Assembly: GCA_946539475.1 (NCBI GenBank)
Contig: CAMNHM010000063.1
Coordinates: 1 to 15,333 of the forward strand
Origin: an uncultured Prevotellaceae bacterium
Lineage (GTDB): Bacteria; Bacteroidota; Bacteroidia; Bacteroidales; Bacteroidaceae
Length of the DNA: 15,333 nt
Direction: 5' to 3'
Positions 7,112 to 14,170 of the stretch are shown here, piece after piece (positions within the stretch are counted from its first letter, which is position 1; each line of letters begins with the position of its first letter). Both the position numbers and the translations under genes were made by a program. The notes under the pieces are model-generated. The model worked only from the letters and a program-made list of their open reading frames with translations. It searched no databases and was not told the DNA's origin.

Positions 7112-9265
7112 ATGGCAGCAATTGGAAAAATCAGAAGCTGGGGACCGTGGCTGGTAGGAATTATCGGCCTCGCTCTGTTCGGCTTCATTGCGACTGACTT
7201 TACGCGTTCGTGCGAGACCTCTAGCAATCAGGCTCGCCAGCAAGTTGGTGAAGTGATGGGTAGCAAATTGTCTATCCAGGACTATCAGAGTAGTATTGAG
7301 GAGTACAAGAACGTATTCAAGCAGCTCGGTCAGAATGTCGAAGAAGACCAGCTGCGTGAGTTCGTCTGGGGCGACTATGTGCGCAATGCCGTCGTCGAGG
7401 CCGAAGCCGAGAAGCTGGGCCTGGGCGTCACCGACGAGGAGGTCAAGACCGTCCTTACCGAGGGTACACACCCCCTGCTGCAGCGTGGCCAGCTGCCCCT
7501 CATCCCTATGTTCTACAACCAGCAGACGGGGATGTTCGACTACAACAACGTTACACAGATCTACACCATGCTTCAGCAGCAGGCTCCTGAGCAGCTTCAG
7601 GAGTTCGACCGCTATTGGAAGACTGTTGAGAAAGTGCTTCGTCAGAGCCTTCTCACCCAGAAGTACATGACTCTGCTCCAGGCTTGCATGCTCTCCAACG
7701 AGGCATCTGCCAAGATCGCTTTCGACGGACGCAACAACGAGAGCCAGGTCGAACTCGCTTCGCTGGCTTACTCCACCATCAACGACAACGACGTGAAAGT
7801 GGAGGACGCTGATCTCGCAGCAAAATACAATGAGATGAAGAACATGTTCGTATGGAACGAGGAGACGCGCGACGTGAAGTACGTCGTATGCAATGTCGTT
7901 CCCTCCGAGACCGACCTTACCAACCTGCGCAACGGCCTGCTGGAGGCTGCTCAGGAGCTGAAGGCCGACAGCCTCAGCGCTGCCGACATTACGGGCGCTC
8001 ATCGTTCGGTGATTGCTTACCGCGAGAACATGCCCTACAATGCCAATGGCCTCAAGCGCATCTCCCCGACGCTCTTCAATCGTCTTGACTCAATGGTCGA
8101 GAAGCAGGTCACCGAGCCCTTCAACTATAGCAGCTTCGAGGGCAGCAAGATGGTCGACCACATGGCCGTCGCCCGCCTGAACCGTCGCTATGTCGACGTC
8201 GACTCCGTCAACTATCGCTATATTGGCGTACCGGGCCAGAGCTTCGACGATGCTGCACAGCGTGCAGACAGCCTCCTGGCTGTCCTGAAGGGTGGCGTCA
8301 GCCTTGATTCCGTGGCTACCAGCATCGGCCAGACTGTCGCTGACGAATGGCTCAGCGCCGACCTCTACCAGAATCAGGACAACGTCGATCCCATGCTGCT
8401 GAATGTCCTGAGCACCGTCCGTACGGCTGCTCTCAACGAGCCCCAGAAGCTTCTGCTCAACGGCCAGGGCGTGATGATCTATGTCGTCAAGCAGCGTAAG
8501 AACGCCACTCTGTACGACGTGGCTATCGTCAGCAACGAGGTCCGCTTCTCCAACGATACCGAGGAGGCTACTTACAACCGCTTCAGCCAGTATATCAGCG
8601 AGTGCACTACTGCCGACGATCTCGAGAAGAATGCTGCCAAGTACGATTACCAGGTGCTCGAACAGCAGAACCTCACGAGCAACGCCACCGCTATTGCTTC
8701 GCTGGACAACACCCGCGATGCTGCAAAGTGGGTCTTCGCAAAGGCTAACGAGGGCAATATCTCAGAGATCTTCCGTAACTCAGCCGATGGCCGCTTCATG
8801 GCCGTCGCCCTGACAAAGATCCATCCGAAGGGCTTCCTCGATCAGAAGAGCGTGGAGCAGTATCTGCGTGCCGAAGTGCTGAAGGACAAGAAGGCTGAGG
8901 CTCTCATCAAGCAGCTCGGCGGCGCCAAGAGCGTGGCAGAGGCTGCACAGAAGGGTGCTGTCGTCGACACCATCAGTCACATCACCTTCCCCACGGCTGT
9001 CAACGTAAAGGGCCAGCAGGAGCGTGGTCTTAGCGGTGCTATCGCTGCAACGGCAGTCGGCCAGACTTCGAAGAATGTCGTCAAGGGTACGAACGGCGTG
9101 TTCCTCTTCAACGTCATCAACCGCACTCCCGCCGAGGGTCAGGAGTTTAACCGTCGCGAGCAGGAGAACAACCTCATCAGCCGCGCCATCTCCCTCGTCC
9201 AGGCAGGCGTCTTCAACGTGCTCAACGAGAAGGCTAACGTGAAGGACAACCGCTATCTGTTCTAG
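7112..9265 (+). CDS. PpiD/SurA-like periplasmic folding factor (peptidyl-prolyl isomerase family)
   Basis: 717 residues. One N-terminal membrane helix (about 11-28, GPWLVGIIGLALFGFIATD) is followed by a long periplasmic part: the topology of PpiD, an inner-membrane-anchored chaperone near the Sec exit. Residues 40-200 match the SurA/PpiD N-terminal chaperone domain (VGEVMGSKLSIQDYQ, then FVWGDYVRNAVVEAEAEKLG and VTDEEVK). A parvulin-like region follows at about 363-465 (YRYIGVPGQSFDDAAQRADS, LLAVLKGGVSLDSVAT, ending VMIYVVKQRK). It keeps the helix pattern but lacks the usual ARHIL opening with its catalytic His, so isomerase activity is doubtful. A second similar stretch may lie at 468-570. 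The gene has its own promoter and a terminator. It sits directly after the barrel-lptC-CNNM operon, which fits a role in assembling exported envelope proteins. Confidence 0.87.
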   Translation: MAAIGKIRSWGPWLVGIIGLALFGFIATDFTRSCETSSNQARQQVGEVMGSKLSIQDYQSSIEEYKNVFKQLGQNVEEDQLREFVWGDYVRNAVVEAEAEKLGLGVTDEEVKTVLTEGTHPLLQRGQLPLIPMFYNQQTGMFDYNNVTQIYTMLQQQAPEQLQEFDRYWKTVEKVLRQSLLTQKYMTLLQACMLSNEASAKIAFDGRNNESQVELASLAYSTINDNDVKVEDADLAAKYNEMKNMFVWNEETRDVKYVVCNVVPSETDLTNLRNGLLEAAQELKADSLSAADITGAHRSVIAYRENMPYNANGLKRISPTLFNRLDSMVEKQVTEPFNYSSFEGSKMVDHMAVARLNRRYVDVDSVNYRYIGVPGQSFDDAAQRADSLLAVLKGGVSLDSVATSIGQTVADEWLSADLYQNQDNVDPMLLNVLSTVRTAALNEPQKLLLNGQGVMIYVVKQRKNATLYDVAIVSNEVRFSNDTEEATYNRFSQYISECTTADDLEKNAAKYDYQVLEQQNLTSNATAIASLDNTRDAAKWVFAKANEGNISEIFRNSADGRFMAVALTKIHPKGFLDQKSVEQYLRAEVLKDKKAEALIKQLGGAKSVAEAAQKGAVVDTISHITFPTAVNVKGQQERGLSGAIAATAVGQTSKNVVKGTNGVFLFNVINRTPAEGQEFNRREQENNLISRAISLVQAGVFNVLNEKANVKDNRYLF

Positions 9266-9288
9266 AGCAGATTTCAAAAACATAATCC

Positions 9289-9323
9289 GGCAGGAGGCAG
9301 GTAGATACTGTCTCCTGCCTTTC
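9289..9323 (+). terminator. Rho-independent terminator after the ppiD-like gene
   Basis: A hairpin with a 12-pair stem (9289-9300 with 9308-9319, one G-T wobble) and a seven-base loop (GTAGATA) is followed by a short T-rich run. The stem is GC-rich (GGCAGGAGGCAG). It starts 23 bases after the stop codon of the ppiD-like gene and should separate that unit from ffh. Confidence 0.8.
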
Positions 9324-9339
9324 GTTATGGATACTTGAG

Positions 9340-9446
9340 TTTTTTTTCGAGGTACGTTTTTTTTTCGAGGTGCGAGGTACGAGGTACGAGAATACCTTGT
9401 AGGGTGTTTTCTGTTGCAGAGTATTCTCGTACCTCGTACCTCGAAA
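9340..9446. repeat. Heptamer hairpin element, copy 1 (CGAGGTA / TACCTCG arms)
   Basis: This element fills the centre of the 320-base gap between the ppiD-like gene and ffh. Left arm: T8, CGAGGTACG, T9, then CGAGGTG and two CGAGGTA units leading to CGAGAATAC (9366-9395). Right arm: GTATTCTCG then TACCTCG units and A3 (9421-9446). Positions 9373-9395 and 9421-9443 are a perfect 23-base inverted repeat enclosing a 25-base loop (9396-9420). The arm unit is seven bases long and repeats in tandem; T-runs interrupt the outer left arm. The loop and the junctions (AATAC, GTATTC) match those of copy 2 at 12935-13074, so the two are homologous. It lies downstream of a terminator and upstream of the ffh promoter, hence probably outside both transcripts' essential parts. 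No open frame, transposase or target duplication is recognisable. Confidence 0.85.
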
Positions 9447-9499
9447 TAAACACCCCACGTAATAAAATAGGTCGAAAATGCAAAAACGGGACGTAATTC

Positions 9500-9530
9500 T
9501 TGCCCATGTCAGTTTTTCTTTGTAATTTTG
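9500..9530 (+). promoter_or_regulatory. Promoter for ffh and following genes
   Basis: TAATTTTG (9523-9530) is an exact TAnnTTTG -7 box, with TTG at 9500-9502 as a likely -33 element, 20 bases upstream. The predicted leader to the ATG at 9586 is about 50 bases and AT-rich (ending gacaagaaataatag), with no Shine-Dalgarno sequence. It lies clear of the heptamer element. Confidence 0.7.
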
Positions 9531-9585
9531 CAAACTCAGAAAAAACTCCATCGAGAATACATACAAACAAGACAAGAAATAATAG

Positions 9586-10926
9586 ATGTTTGAGAATTTA
9601 TCAGAAAGACTGGAACGCTCGTTCAAGATACTGAAGGGCGAGGGTAAGATAACAGAAATCAACGTTGCTGAAACCCTGAAGGATGTACGTCGCGCGTTGC
9701 TCGACGCCGACGTGAACTATAAGGTGGCCAAGTCGTTCACGGATACCGTGAAGCAGAAGGCTATGGGTATGAACGTGCTGACGGCTATCAAGCCCAGTCA
9801 GCTGATGGTGAAGATCGTGCATGACGAGCTGACCCAGCTCATGGGCGGCAAGGCTGTGGGCCTGAACCTCGACAATCGTCCTGCCGTGATCCTGATGTCG
9901 GGATTGCAGGGCTCTGGTAAGACGACCTTTACGGGCAAGCTGGCGAAGATGCTCAAGGACCGTCAGCACAAGAAGCCGCTTCTGGTGGCTTGCGACGTCT
10001 ACCGTCCTGCCGCCATCGAGCAGTTGAAGGTCGTTGCCGAGACAGTTGGTGTCGACGTGTACACTGAGGACGGCAATAAGAATGTTGTCGAAATAGCCCA
10101 GCATGCCATCCGCAAGGCAAAGGGCGAAGACTACAACGTCGTCATTGTCGATACGGCAGGCCGTCTGGCCGTCGACGAGGAGATGATGGACGAGATCTCC
10201 CGCCTGAAGGAGGCCATCAATCCCGACGAGACGCTCTTCGTCGTCGACTCCATGACGGGACAGGATGCCGTGAATACCGCAAAGGAGTTCAACGACCGCC
10301 TCGACTTCGACGGCGTGGTGCTGACCAAGCTCGACGGCGACACGCGCGGCGGTGCTGCCCTTTCGATACGTACGGTGGTCACCAAGCCCATCAAGTTTGT
10401 CGGTACGGGTGAGAAGATGGATGCCATCGACGTGTTCCATCCCGAGCGAATGGCCGACCGTATCCTGGGCATGGGCGACGTCGTCTCACTGGTGGAGCGC
10501 GCACAGATGCAGTTCGACGAAGAGGAGGCGAAGAAGCTCGAGAAAAAGATCCGTAAGAACAAGTTTGACTTCAACGACTTCATGTCGCAGATCCAGCAGA
10601 TCAAGAAGATGGGTAACATCAAGGAGCTTGCTGCGATGATCCCCGGCGTAGGAAAGGCGTTGAAGGACGTCGATATCGACGATAATGCCTTCAAGGGCAT
10701 CGAGGCCATCATCTGCTCGATGACCCCCAAGGAGCGCGAGAATCCTGACATCATCAATCAGAGTCGCAAGCTGCGTATAGCCCGTGGCAGTGGCACGAAG
10801 CTCGAGGACGTGAACCGCCTGCTGAAGCAGTTCGACCAGACACGGAAGATGATGAAGATGGTCTCGGGTATGGATAAGGGCCGCATGGCGCAGATGGCCG
10901 CTGCGATGAAGCAAATGAAGAAATAA
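9586..10926 (+). CDS. ffh: Signal recognition particle GTPase Ffh
   Basis: Ffh binds signal sequences on ribosomes and, with 4.5S RNA and the receptor FtsY, targets membrane proteins to the translocon. At 446 residues it has the usual length and order: N domain (1-95) with the ALLDADVNYKV signature; G domain with GLQGSGKTT (106-114), DVYRPAA (137-143), DTAGRL (189-194), TKLDGDTRGGAALS (247-260) and GTGEKMDAIDVFHPERM (273-289); and a methionine-rich M domain from about 300. That last part includes the RNA-binding RKLRIARGSGT (394-404) and a Met-rich tail. Every GTPase motif appears intact. It starts the ffh-folD-TPR-map run and has its own promoter. No 4.5S RNA gene is visible in the window. 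Confidence 0.98.
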   Translation: MFENLSERLERSFKILKGEGKITEINVAETLKDVRRALLDADVNYKVAKSFTDTVKQKAMGMNVLTAIKPSQLMVKIVHDELTQLMGGKAVGLNLDNRPAVILMSGLQGSGKTTFTGKLAKMLKDRQHKKPLLVACDVYRPAAIEQLKVVAETVGVDVYTEDGNKNVVEIAQHAIRKAKGEDYNVVIVDTAGRLAVDEEMMDEISRLKEAINPDETLFVVDSMTGQDAVNTAKEFNDRLDFDGVVLTKLDGDTRGGAALSIRTVVTKPIKFVGTGEKMDAIDVFHPERMADRILGMGDVVSLVERAQMQFDEEEAKKLEKKIRKNKFDFNDFMSQIQQIKKMGNIKELAAMIPGVGKALKDVDIDDNAFKGIEAIICSMTPKERENPDIINQSRKLRIARGSGTKLEDVNRLLKQFDQTRKMMKMVSGMDKGRMAQMAAAMKQMKK

Positions 10927-10947
10927 CAGCATAACGAGTTTTGAGCT

Positions 10948-11826
10948 ATGGAACTGATTGACGGAAAGGCAACGGCGGCAGCCATAAAGGCAGAGATAGC
11001 CGAGGAAGTGAAACAGATTATGGCCGCTGGCGGCAAGCAGCCCCATCTGGCTGCCGTGCTCGTGGGGCACGACGGCGGCTCTGAGACCTACGTAAAGAAT
11101 AAGGTACTCGCGTGCGAGGCCTGTGGCTTTAAGAGCACGCTCATCCGCTATGAGGATGATGTCACCGAGGAGGAGCTGCTGGCATGCGTCGACCGTCTGA
11201 ATCGCAACGGCGATGTCGACGGCTTCATCGTACAGCTGCCTCTGCCCAAGCATATCGACGAGCAGAAAATCGTGGAGGCCATCGACTACAGGAAGGATGT
11301 CGACGGCTTCCATCCCGTCAACGTGGGACGCATGGCCATCGGACTGCCTTGCTTCATCTCGGCCACACCCCTGGGCATCCTTACGCTCTTGCAACGCTAT
11401 GGCATCAAGACCAGCGGCAAGAAATGTGTCATTCTGGGGCGCTCGAACATCGTCGGGAAGCCTATGGCACAGCTCATGATGCAGAAGCAGTGGGGCGATG
11501 CCACGGTCACCGTCTGCCACTCGCGTTCGACCACCCTGCGCGAGGAGTGCCAGGAGGCCGACATCATCATAGCTGCCATCGGGCAGCCAGAGTTCGTTAC
11601 AGCCGACATGGTGAAGCCGGGAGCCGTCGTCATCGACGTCGGCACGACGCGCGTCCCCGATGCCACCCGTAAGAGCGGCTATCGCCTCTGCGGCGACGTG
11701 AAGTTCGACGAGGTGGCTCCCCGATGCTCCTTCATCACGCCCGTCCCGGGTGGGGTAGGGCCGATGACTATCTGCTCGCTGATGAAGAACACCCTCTCTG
11801 CCGGCAAGAAAGCATTCTACAAGTGA
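10948..11826 (+). CDS. folD: Bifunctional methylenetetrahydrofolate dehydrogenase/cyclohydrolase FolD
   Basis: FolD interconverts 5,10-methylene-, methenyl- and 10-formyl-tetrahydrofolate in the cytosol, supplying formyl groups for purines and initiator tRNA. The 292 residues match the family end to end: [16 protein letters not shown] (46-61) with the catalytic Tyr48 and Lys52, [13 protein letters not shown] (91-103), [12 protein letters not shown] (116-127), the NADP-binding [14 protein letters not shown] (161-174), and the C-terminal [11 protein letters not shown] (264-274). It follows ffh by 21 bases and is followed two bases after its stop by the small TPR gene, so it is co-transcribed. 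The ffh-folD neighbourhood is, from memory, common in Bacteroidota. No oddities seen. Confidence 0.97.
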   Translation: MELIDGKATAAAIKAEIAEEVKQIMAAGGKQPHLAAVLVGHDGGSETYVKNKVLACEACGFKSTLIRYEDDVTEEELLACVDRLNRNGDVDGFIVQLPLPKHIDEQKIVEAIDYRKDVDGFHPVNVGRMAIGLPCFISATPLGILTLLQRYGIKTSGKKCVILGRSNIVGKPMAQLMMQKQWGDATVTVCHSRSTTLREECQEADIIIAAIGQPEFVTADMVKPGAVVIDVGTTRVPDATRKSGYRLCGDVKFDEVAPRCSFITPVPGGVGPMTICSLMKNTLSAGKKAFYK

Positions 11827-11828
11827 CG

Positions 11829-12008
11829 ATGACGGCCGACGAATACTATCAGCAGGGCAATGCCTACCGCAAGCAGAGCCTCTGGCACGAAGCCATCAAC
11901 TGCTACATCAAGGCCATCGAGCTCGACCCCGACAGCCCTGCAGTAGAAGCCAAGCGCATGCTCGACGACATCATGAACTTCTACTGCAAGGACATGTACA
12001 ATCCATAA
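11829..12008 (+). CDS. 59-residue single-TPR protein
   Basis: A short protein beginning MTADEYYQQGNAYRKQSLW. Residues 3-34 form one tetratricopeptide repeat (YYQQGNAYRKQ, EAINCYIKAIELDPDSP), followed by a helical tail (EAKRMLDDIMNFYCKDMYNP) that could cap it. A single TPR is too small for a full superhelix, so it may dimerise or dock onto a partner. The ATG at 11829, two bases after the folD stop, is preferred over an in-frame start at 11724 inside folD because family similarity begins here. It lies between folD and map with 29 bases to the latter. There is no signal peptide, so it is cytoplasmic. Function is unknown; the tight operon spacing argues that it is a real gene. Confidence 0.8.
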   Translation: MTADEYYQQGNAYRKQSLWHEAINCYIKAIELDPDSPAVEAKRMLDDIMNFYCKDMYNP

Positions 12009-12037
12009 AACGAAAGCCAGAAAGTAAGAAAACAATC

Positions 12038-12904
12038 ATGAACGCAAGGCCGAAGAAACGCCGTTGGCACTGTCTTCGAGGACAGGAGCCTACCGACTTT
12101 GACAAGCAGATAATGTACTGGGAGAACAAAGGCAAGCTGGTGCCCACAAGGGAGCTTGTCAAGACTCCCGAGCAGATAGAGGGCATCCGCCGCGCGGGTG
12201 TCGTCAACACTGGCGTGCTCGACACCGTCGCCGCCGCCATCCACGAAGGAATGAACACGCTGGAGATCGACCAGATATGCCGCCGCTATTGCGAGGAGCA
12301 CAATGCCACGCCAGCGTGCCTTGGCTATGAGGGCTTCCCCATGAGCGTCTGTACGAGCATCAACGAGGTCGTATGCCACGGCATTCCCAAGGAGGACGAC
12401 GTGCTGCAGGAGGGCGACATCATCAATGTCGACTTCACCACCATCGTCGACGGCTACTATGCCGATGCCTCCCGAATGTTCATCATCGGCAAGACGACGC
12501 CTGAGAAGGAACAGCTGGTGCGGGTGGCCAAGGAGTGCCTCGAGATCGGAATGGAGGCCGCCAAGCCCTGGGGCTTCGTTGGCGACATAGGCCATGCCAT
12601 CGAGAAGCACTGCAAGAAATACGGATATGGCATCGTGCGCGACCTGGCCGGCCACGGCGTAGGTCTTCAGTTTCACGAGGATCCTGAGGTCAACCACTAC
12701 GGCAATCGTGGCACAGGCATGCTCCTCGTGCCAGGAATGGTGTTCACCATCGAGCCGATGATCAACATGGGCACGTGGCGAGTGTTCATCGATGCCGACG
12801 ATCCATACGGATGGGAGGTCATCACCGAGGACGAGCTGCCCAGCGCTCAGTGGGAGCACACGCTTCTCATGACTGAACACGGAGTGGAAGTGCTGACGTA
12901 CTAG
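12038..12904 (+). CDS. map: Methionine aminopeptidase, type I
   Basis: This enzyme removes the initiator methionine from nascent proteins. The five metal ligands of the pita-bread fold are present: D132 (NVDFTT), D143 (YYADASRMF), H206 (AGHGVG), E239 (TIEPM) and E273 (QWEHT). The substrate-binding His is H114 (VVCHGIP). At 288 residues it is about 25 longer than the E. coli enzyme. The extra part is at the N-terminus: a basic start (MNARPKKRRWHCLRGQ) followed by IMYWENKGKLVPTRELVKTPEQI, which might contact the ribosome (inference). The only other in-frame Met before the catalytic core is M26, which would remove that basic segment. It sits downstream of the TPR gene in the ffh-folD run. A heptamer array begins directly on its stop codon. 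Confidence 0.96.
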   Translation: MNARPKKRRWHCLRGQEPTDFDKQIMYWENKGKLVPTRELVKTPEQIEGIRRAGVVNTGVLDTVAAAIHEGMNTLEIDQICRRYCEEHNATPACLGYEGFPMSVCTSINEVVCHGIPKEDDVLQEGDIINVDFTTIVDGYYADASRMFIIGKTTPEKEQLVRVAKECLEIGMEAAKPWGFVGDIGHAIEKHCKKYGYGIVRDLAGHGVGLQFHEDPEVNHYGNRGTGMLLVPGMVFTIEPMINMGTWRVFIDADDPYGWEVITEDELPSAQWEHTLLMTEHGVEVLTY

Positions 12905-12930
12905 TTGAGAGTTGAGAGTTGAGAGTTGAG
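12904..12930 (+). repeat. GTTGAGA tandem heptamer array
   Basis: 3.9 exact copies of GTTGAGA, starting on the last base of the map stop codon. Because the unit is seven bases and contains TGA across its junction, the plus strand gains a stop in every reading frame within 21 bases, whereas the minus strand (TCTCAAC units) is open in all frames. Its unit is unrelated to the TACCTCG unit just downstream. Confidence 0.9.
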
Positions 12931-12934
12931 CGAC

Positions 12935-13074
12935 TTTCGAGTTACGAGATTACCTCGTTGCCCGTTCTCTATCCGCAAAGTATTCTCGTACCTCGTACCT
13001 CGAAAAAACTCGTACCTCGCACCTCGTACCTCGTACCTCGAAAAAACTCGCACCTCGAAAAACCTCGCACCTCG
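12935..13074. repeat. Heptamer hairpin element, copy 2, expanded right arm
   Basis: This element occupies most of the 188-base gap between map and tsaD. The left arm (12935-12953, TTTCGAGTTACGAGATTAC) is short and has two mismatches against the right arm's inner part. A 26-base loop (12954-12979) matches the loop of copy 1 at about 16 of 25 positions with one gap. The right arm begins GTATTCTCG and continues as blocks of TACCTCG or CACCTCG units separated by A5-A6 runs, up to 13074. The blocks get shorter towards the 3' end. The array ends 18 bases before the tsaD ATG, so it forms the tsaD leader if that gene is transcribed from upstream. The frame through it is open and in phase with tsaD. 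No promoter box is visible in the gap. Confidence 0.85.
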
Positions 13075-13092
13075 AACAAAAAAGAATGTGAA

Positions 13093-14118
13093 ATGGAGAA
13101 GAAAATATTCATACTCGCGATAGAAAGCTCATGCGACGACACGTCGGCGGCTGTGCTCGAGGGCACCTTGCTGCGCTCCAACGTCACCGCCTCGCAGGCC
13201 GTCCACGAAGCCTATGGAGGCGTTGTGCCAGAGCTGGCTTCACGCGCCCATCAGCAGAACATCGTGCCTGTCGTCGACCAGGCCATCAAGCGAGCCGGCA
13301 TCACGAAGGAGCAGCTATCGGCCGTCGCCTTCACCCGAGGCCCCGGCCTCATGGGCTCGCTGCTGGTAGGAGTGAATTTTGCAAAGGGCTTCGCCCGCTC
13401 GCTGGGCATCCCCCTCATCGATGTTAACCACCTGCAGGGGCACGTCATGGCACATTTCATCAAGAGCGACGCCGACGACCAGGCCCCTCCCTTCCCCTTC
13501 CTCTGCCTCCTCGTATCGGGGGGAAACTCCCAGATAGTGCTCGTACGCGCCTATAACGATATGGAGGTGCTGGGGCAGACCATCGACGATGCCGCCGGCG
13601 AGGCCATCGACAAGTGCTCGAAGGTGATGGGACTTGGCTACCCCGGAGGCCCCATCATCGACCGTCTCGCCCGTCAAGGCAATCCCAAGGCCTACCAGTT
13701 TGCCGAGCCTCATATCCCAGGCCTAGACTACAGCTTCTCAGGCTTGAAGACGTCGTTCCTCTACAGCCTCAGGAAGTGGATTGCCGACGACCCCGACTTC
13801 ATCGAGCATCACAAGGAGGACATCGCCGCCTCGCTAGAGTGGACCATCGTCGACATCCTCATGAAGAAGCTGCGGCTGGCAGTGAAGCAGACGGGCATCA
13901 AGCATGTGGCGGTGGCTGGCGGCGTAAGTGCCAACAACGGCCTGCGCAACGCCTTCCACGATCATGCCCGCCGGTATGGCTGGAAGATCTACATCCCTAA
14001 GTTCAGCTACACCACCGACAATGCTGCAATGATCGGCGTAGTAGGCTATTACAAGTATCTCGACCATGTCTTCTGCCCCATCGATGCCCCGGCATTTTCT
14101 AAGGTGACATTCAAATAG
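13093..14118 (+). CDS. tsaD: tRNA N6-adenosine threonylcarbamoyltransferase TsaD
   Basis: TsaD transfers the threonylcarbamoyl group to A37 of ANN-decoding tRNAs, working with TsaB and TsaE. The 341 residues from the ATG at 13093 match the family: AIESSCDDTSAAV (9-21), GGVVPELASRAH (42-53), TRGPGLMGSLLVG (81-93), the metal site NHLQGHVMAH (112-121, H113 and H117), LVSGGNSQI (140-148), GYPGGPIID (182-190), FSGLKTS (215-221), AGGVSANNGLR (275-285) and TDNAAMIG (308-315, ligand D309). An in-frame extension with a TTG start at 12919 would add 58 residues read from the heptamer repeats (LVPRTS-like). It is rejected because homology begins at MEKKIFILAIESSC. The gene is followed by cinA on the same strand. 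Confidence 0.96.
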   Translation: MEKKIFILAIESSCDDTSAAVLEGTLLRSNVTASQAVHEAYGGVVPELASRAHQQNIVPVVDQAIKRAGITKEQLSAVAFTRGPGLMGSLLVGVNFAKGFARSLGIPLIDVNHLQGHVMAHFIKSDADDQAPPFPFLCLLVSGGNSQIVLVRAYNDMEVLGQTIDDAAGEAIDKCSKVMGLGYPGGPIIDRLARQGNPKAYQFAEPHIPGLDYSFSGLKTSFLYSLRKWIADDPDFIEHHKEDIAASLEWTIVDILMKKLRLAVKQTGIKHVAVAGGVSANNGLRNAFHDHARRYGWKIYIPKFSYTTDNAAMIGVVGYYKYLDHVFCPIDAPAFSKVTFK

Positions 14119-14170
14119 TGCCTCTCAGGTGAACGAATGCGAAAACTTAATTAAAAAACACAGATATACA

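Noticed and set aside
7037..8002. 321-codon minus-strand open frame over the ppiD-like gene
   Set aside because: Leu/Val-rich product without motifs, crossing the promoter; antisense of a well-supported coding gene.
10486..11520. 344-codon minus-strand open frame spanning the ffh-folD junction
   Set aside because: It covers parts of two certain genes and their junction; no family resemblance.
11981..12880. 299-codon minus-strand open frame opposite map
   Set aside because: Antisense of a gene with all five metal ligands conserved; composition typical of a shadow.
9340..13074. CRISPR array
   Set aside because: The repeated unit is seven bases in tandem without unique spacers of regular length, and there are no cas genes.
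12919..13092. N-terminal extension of TsaD through the heptamer repeats
   Set aside because: TTG start inside a repeat, low-complexity LVPRTS-type residues, and the family begins at 13093.
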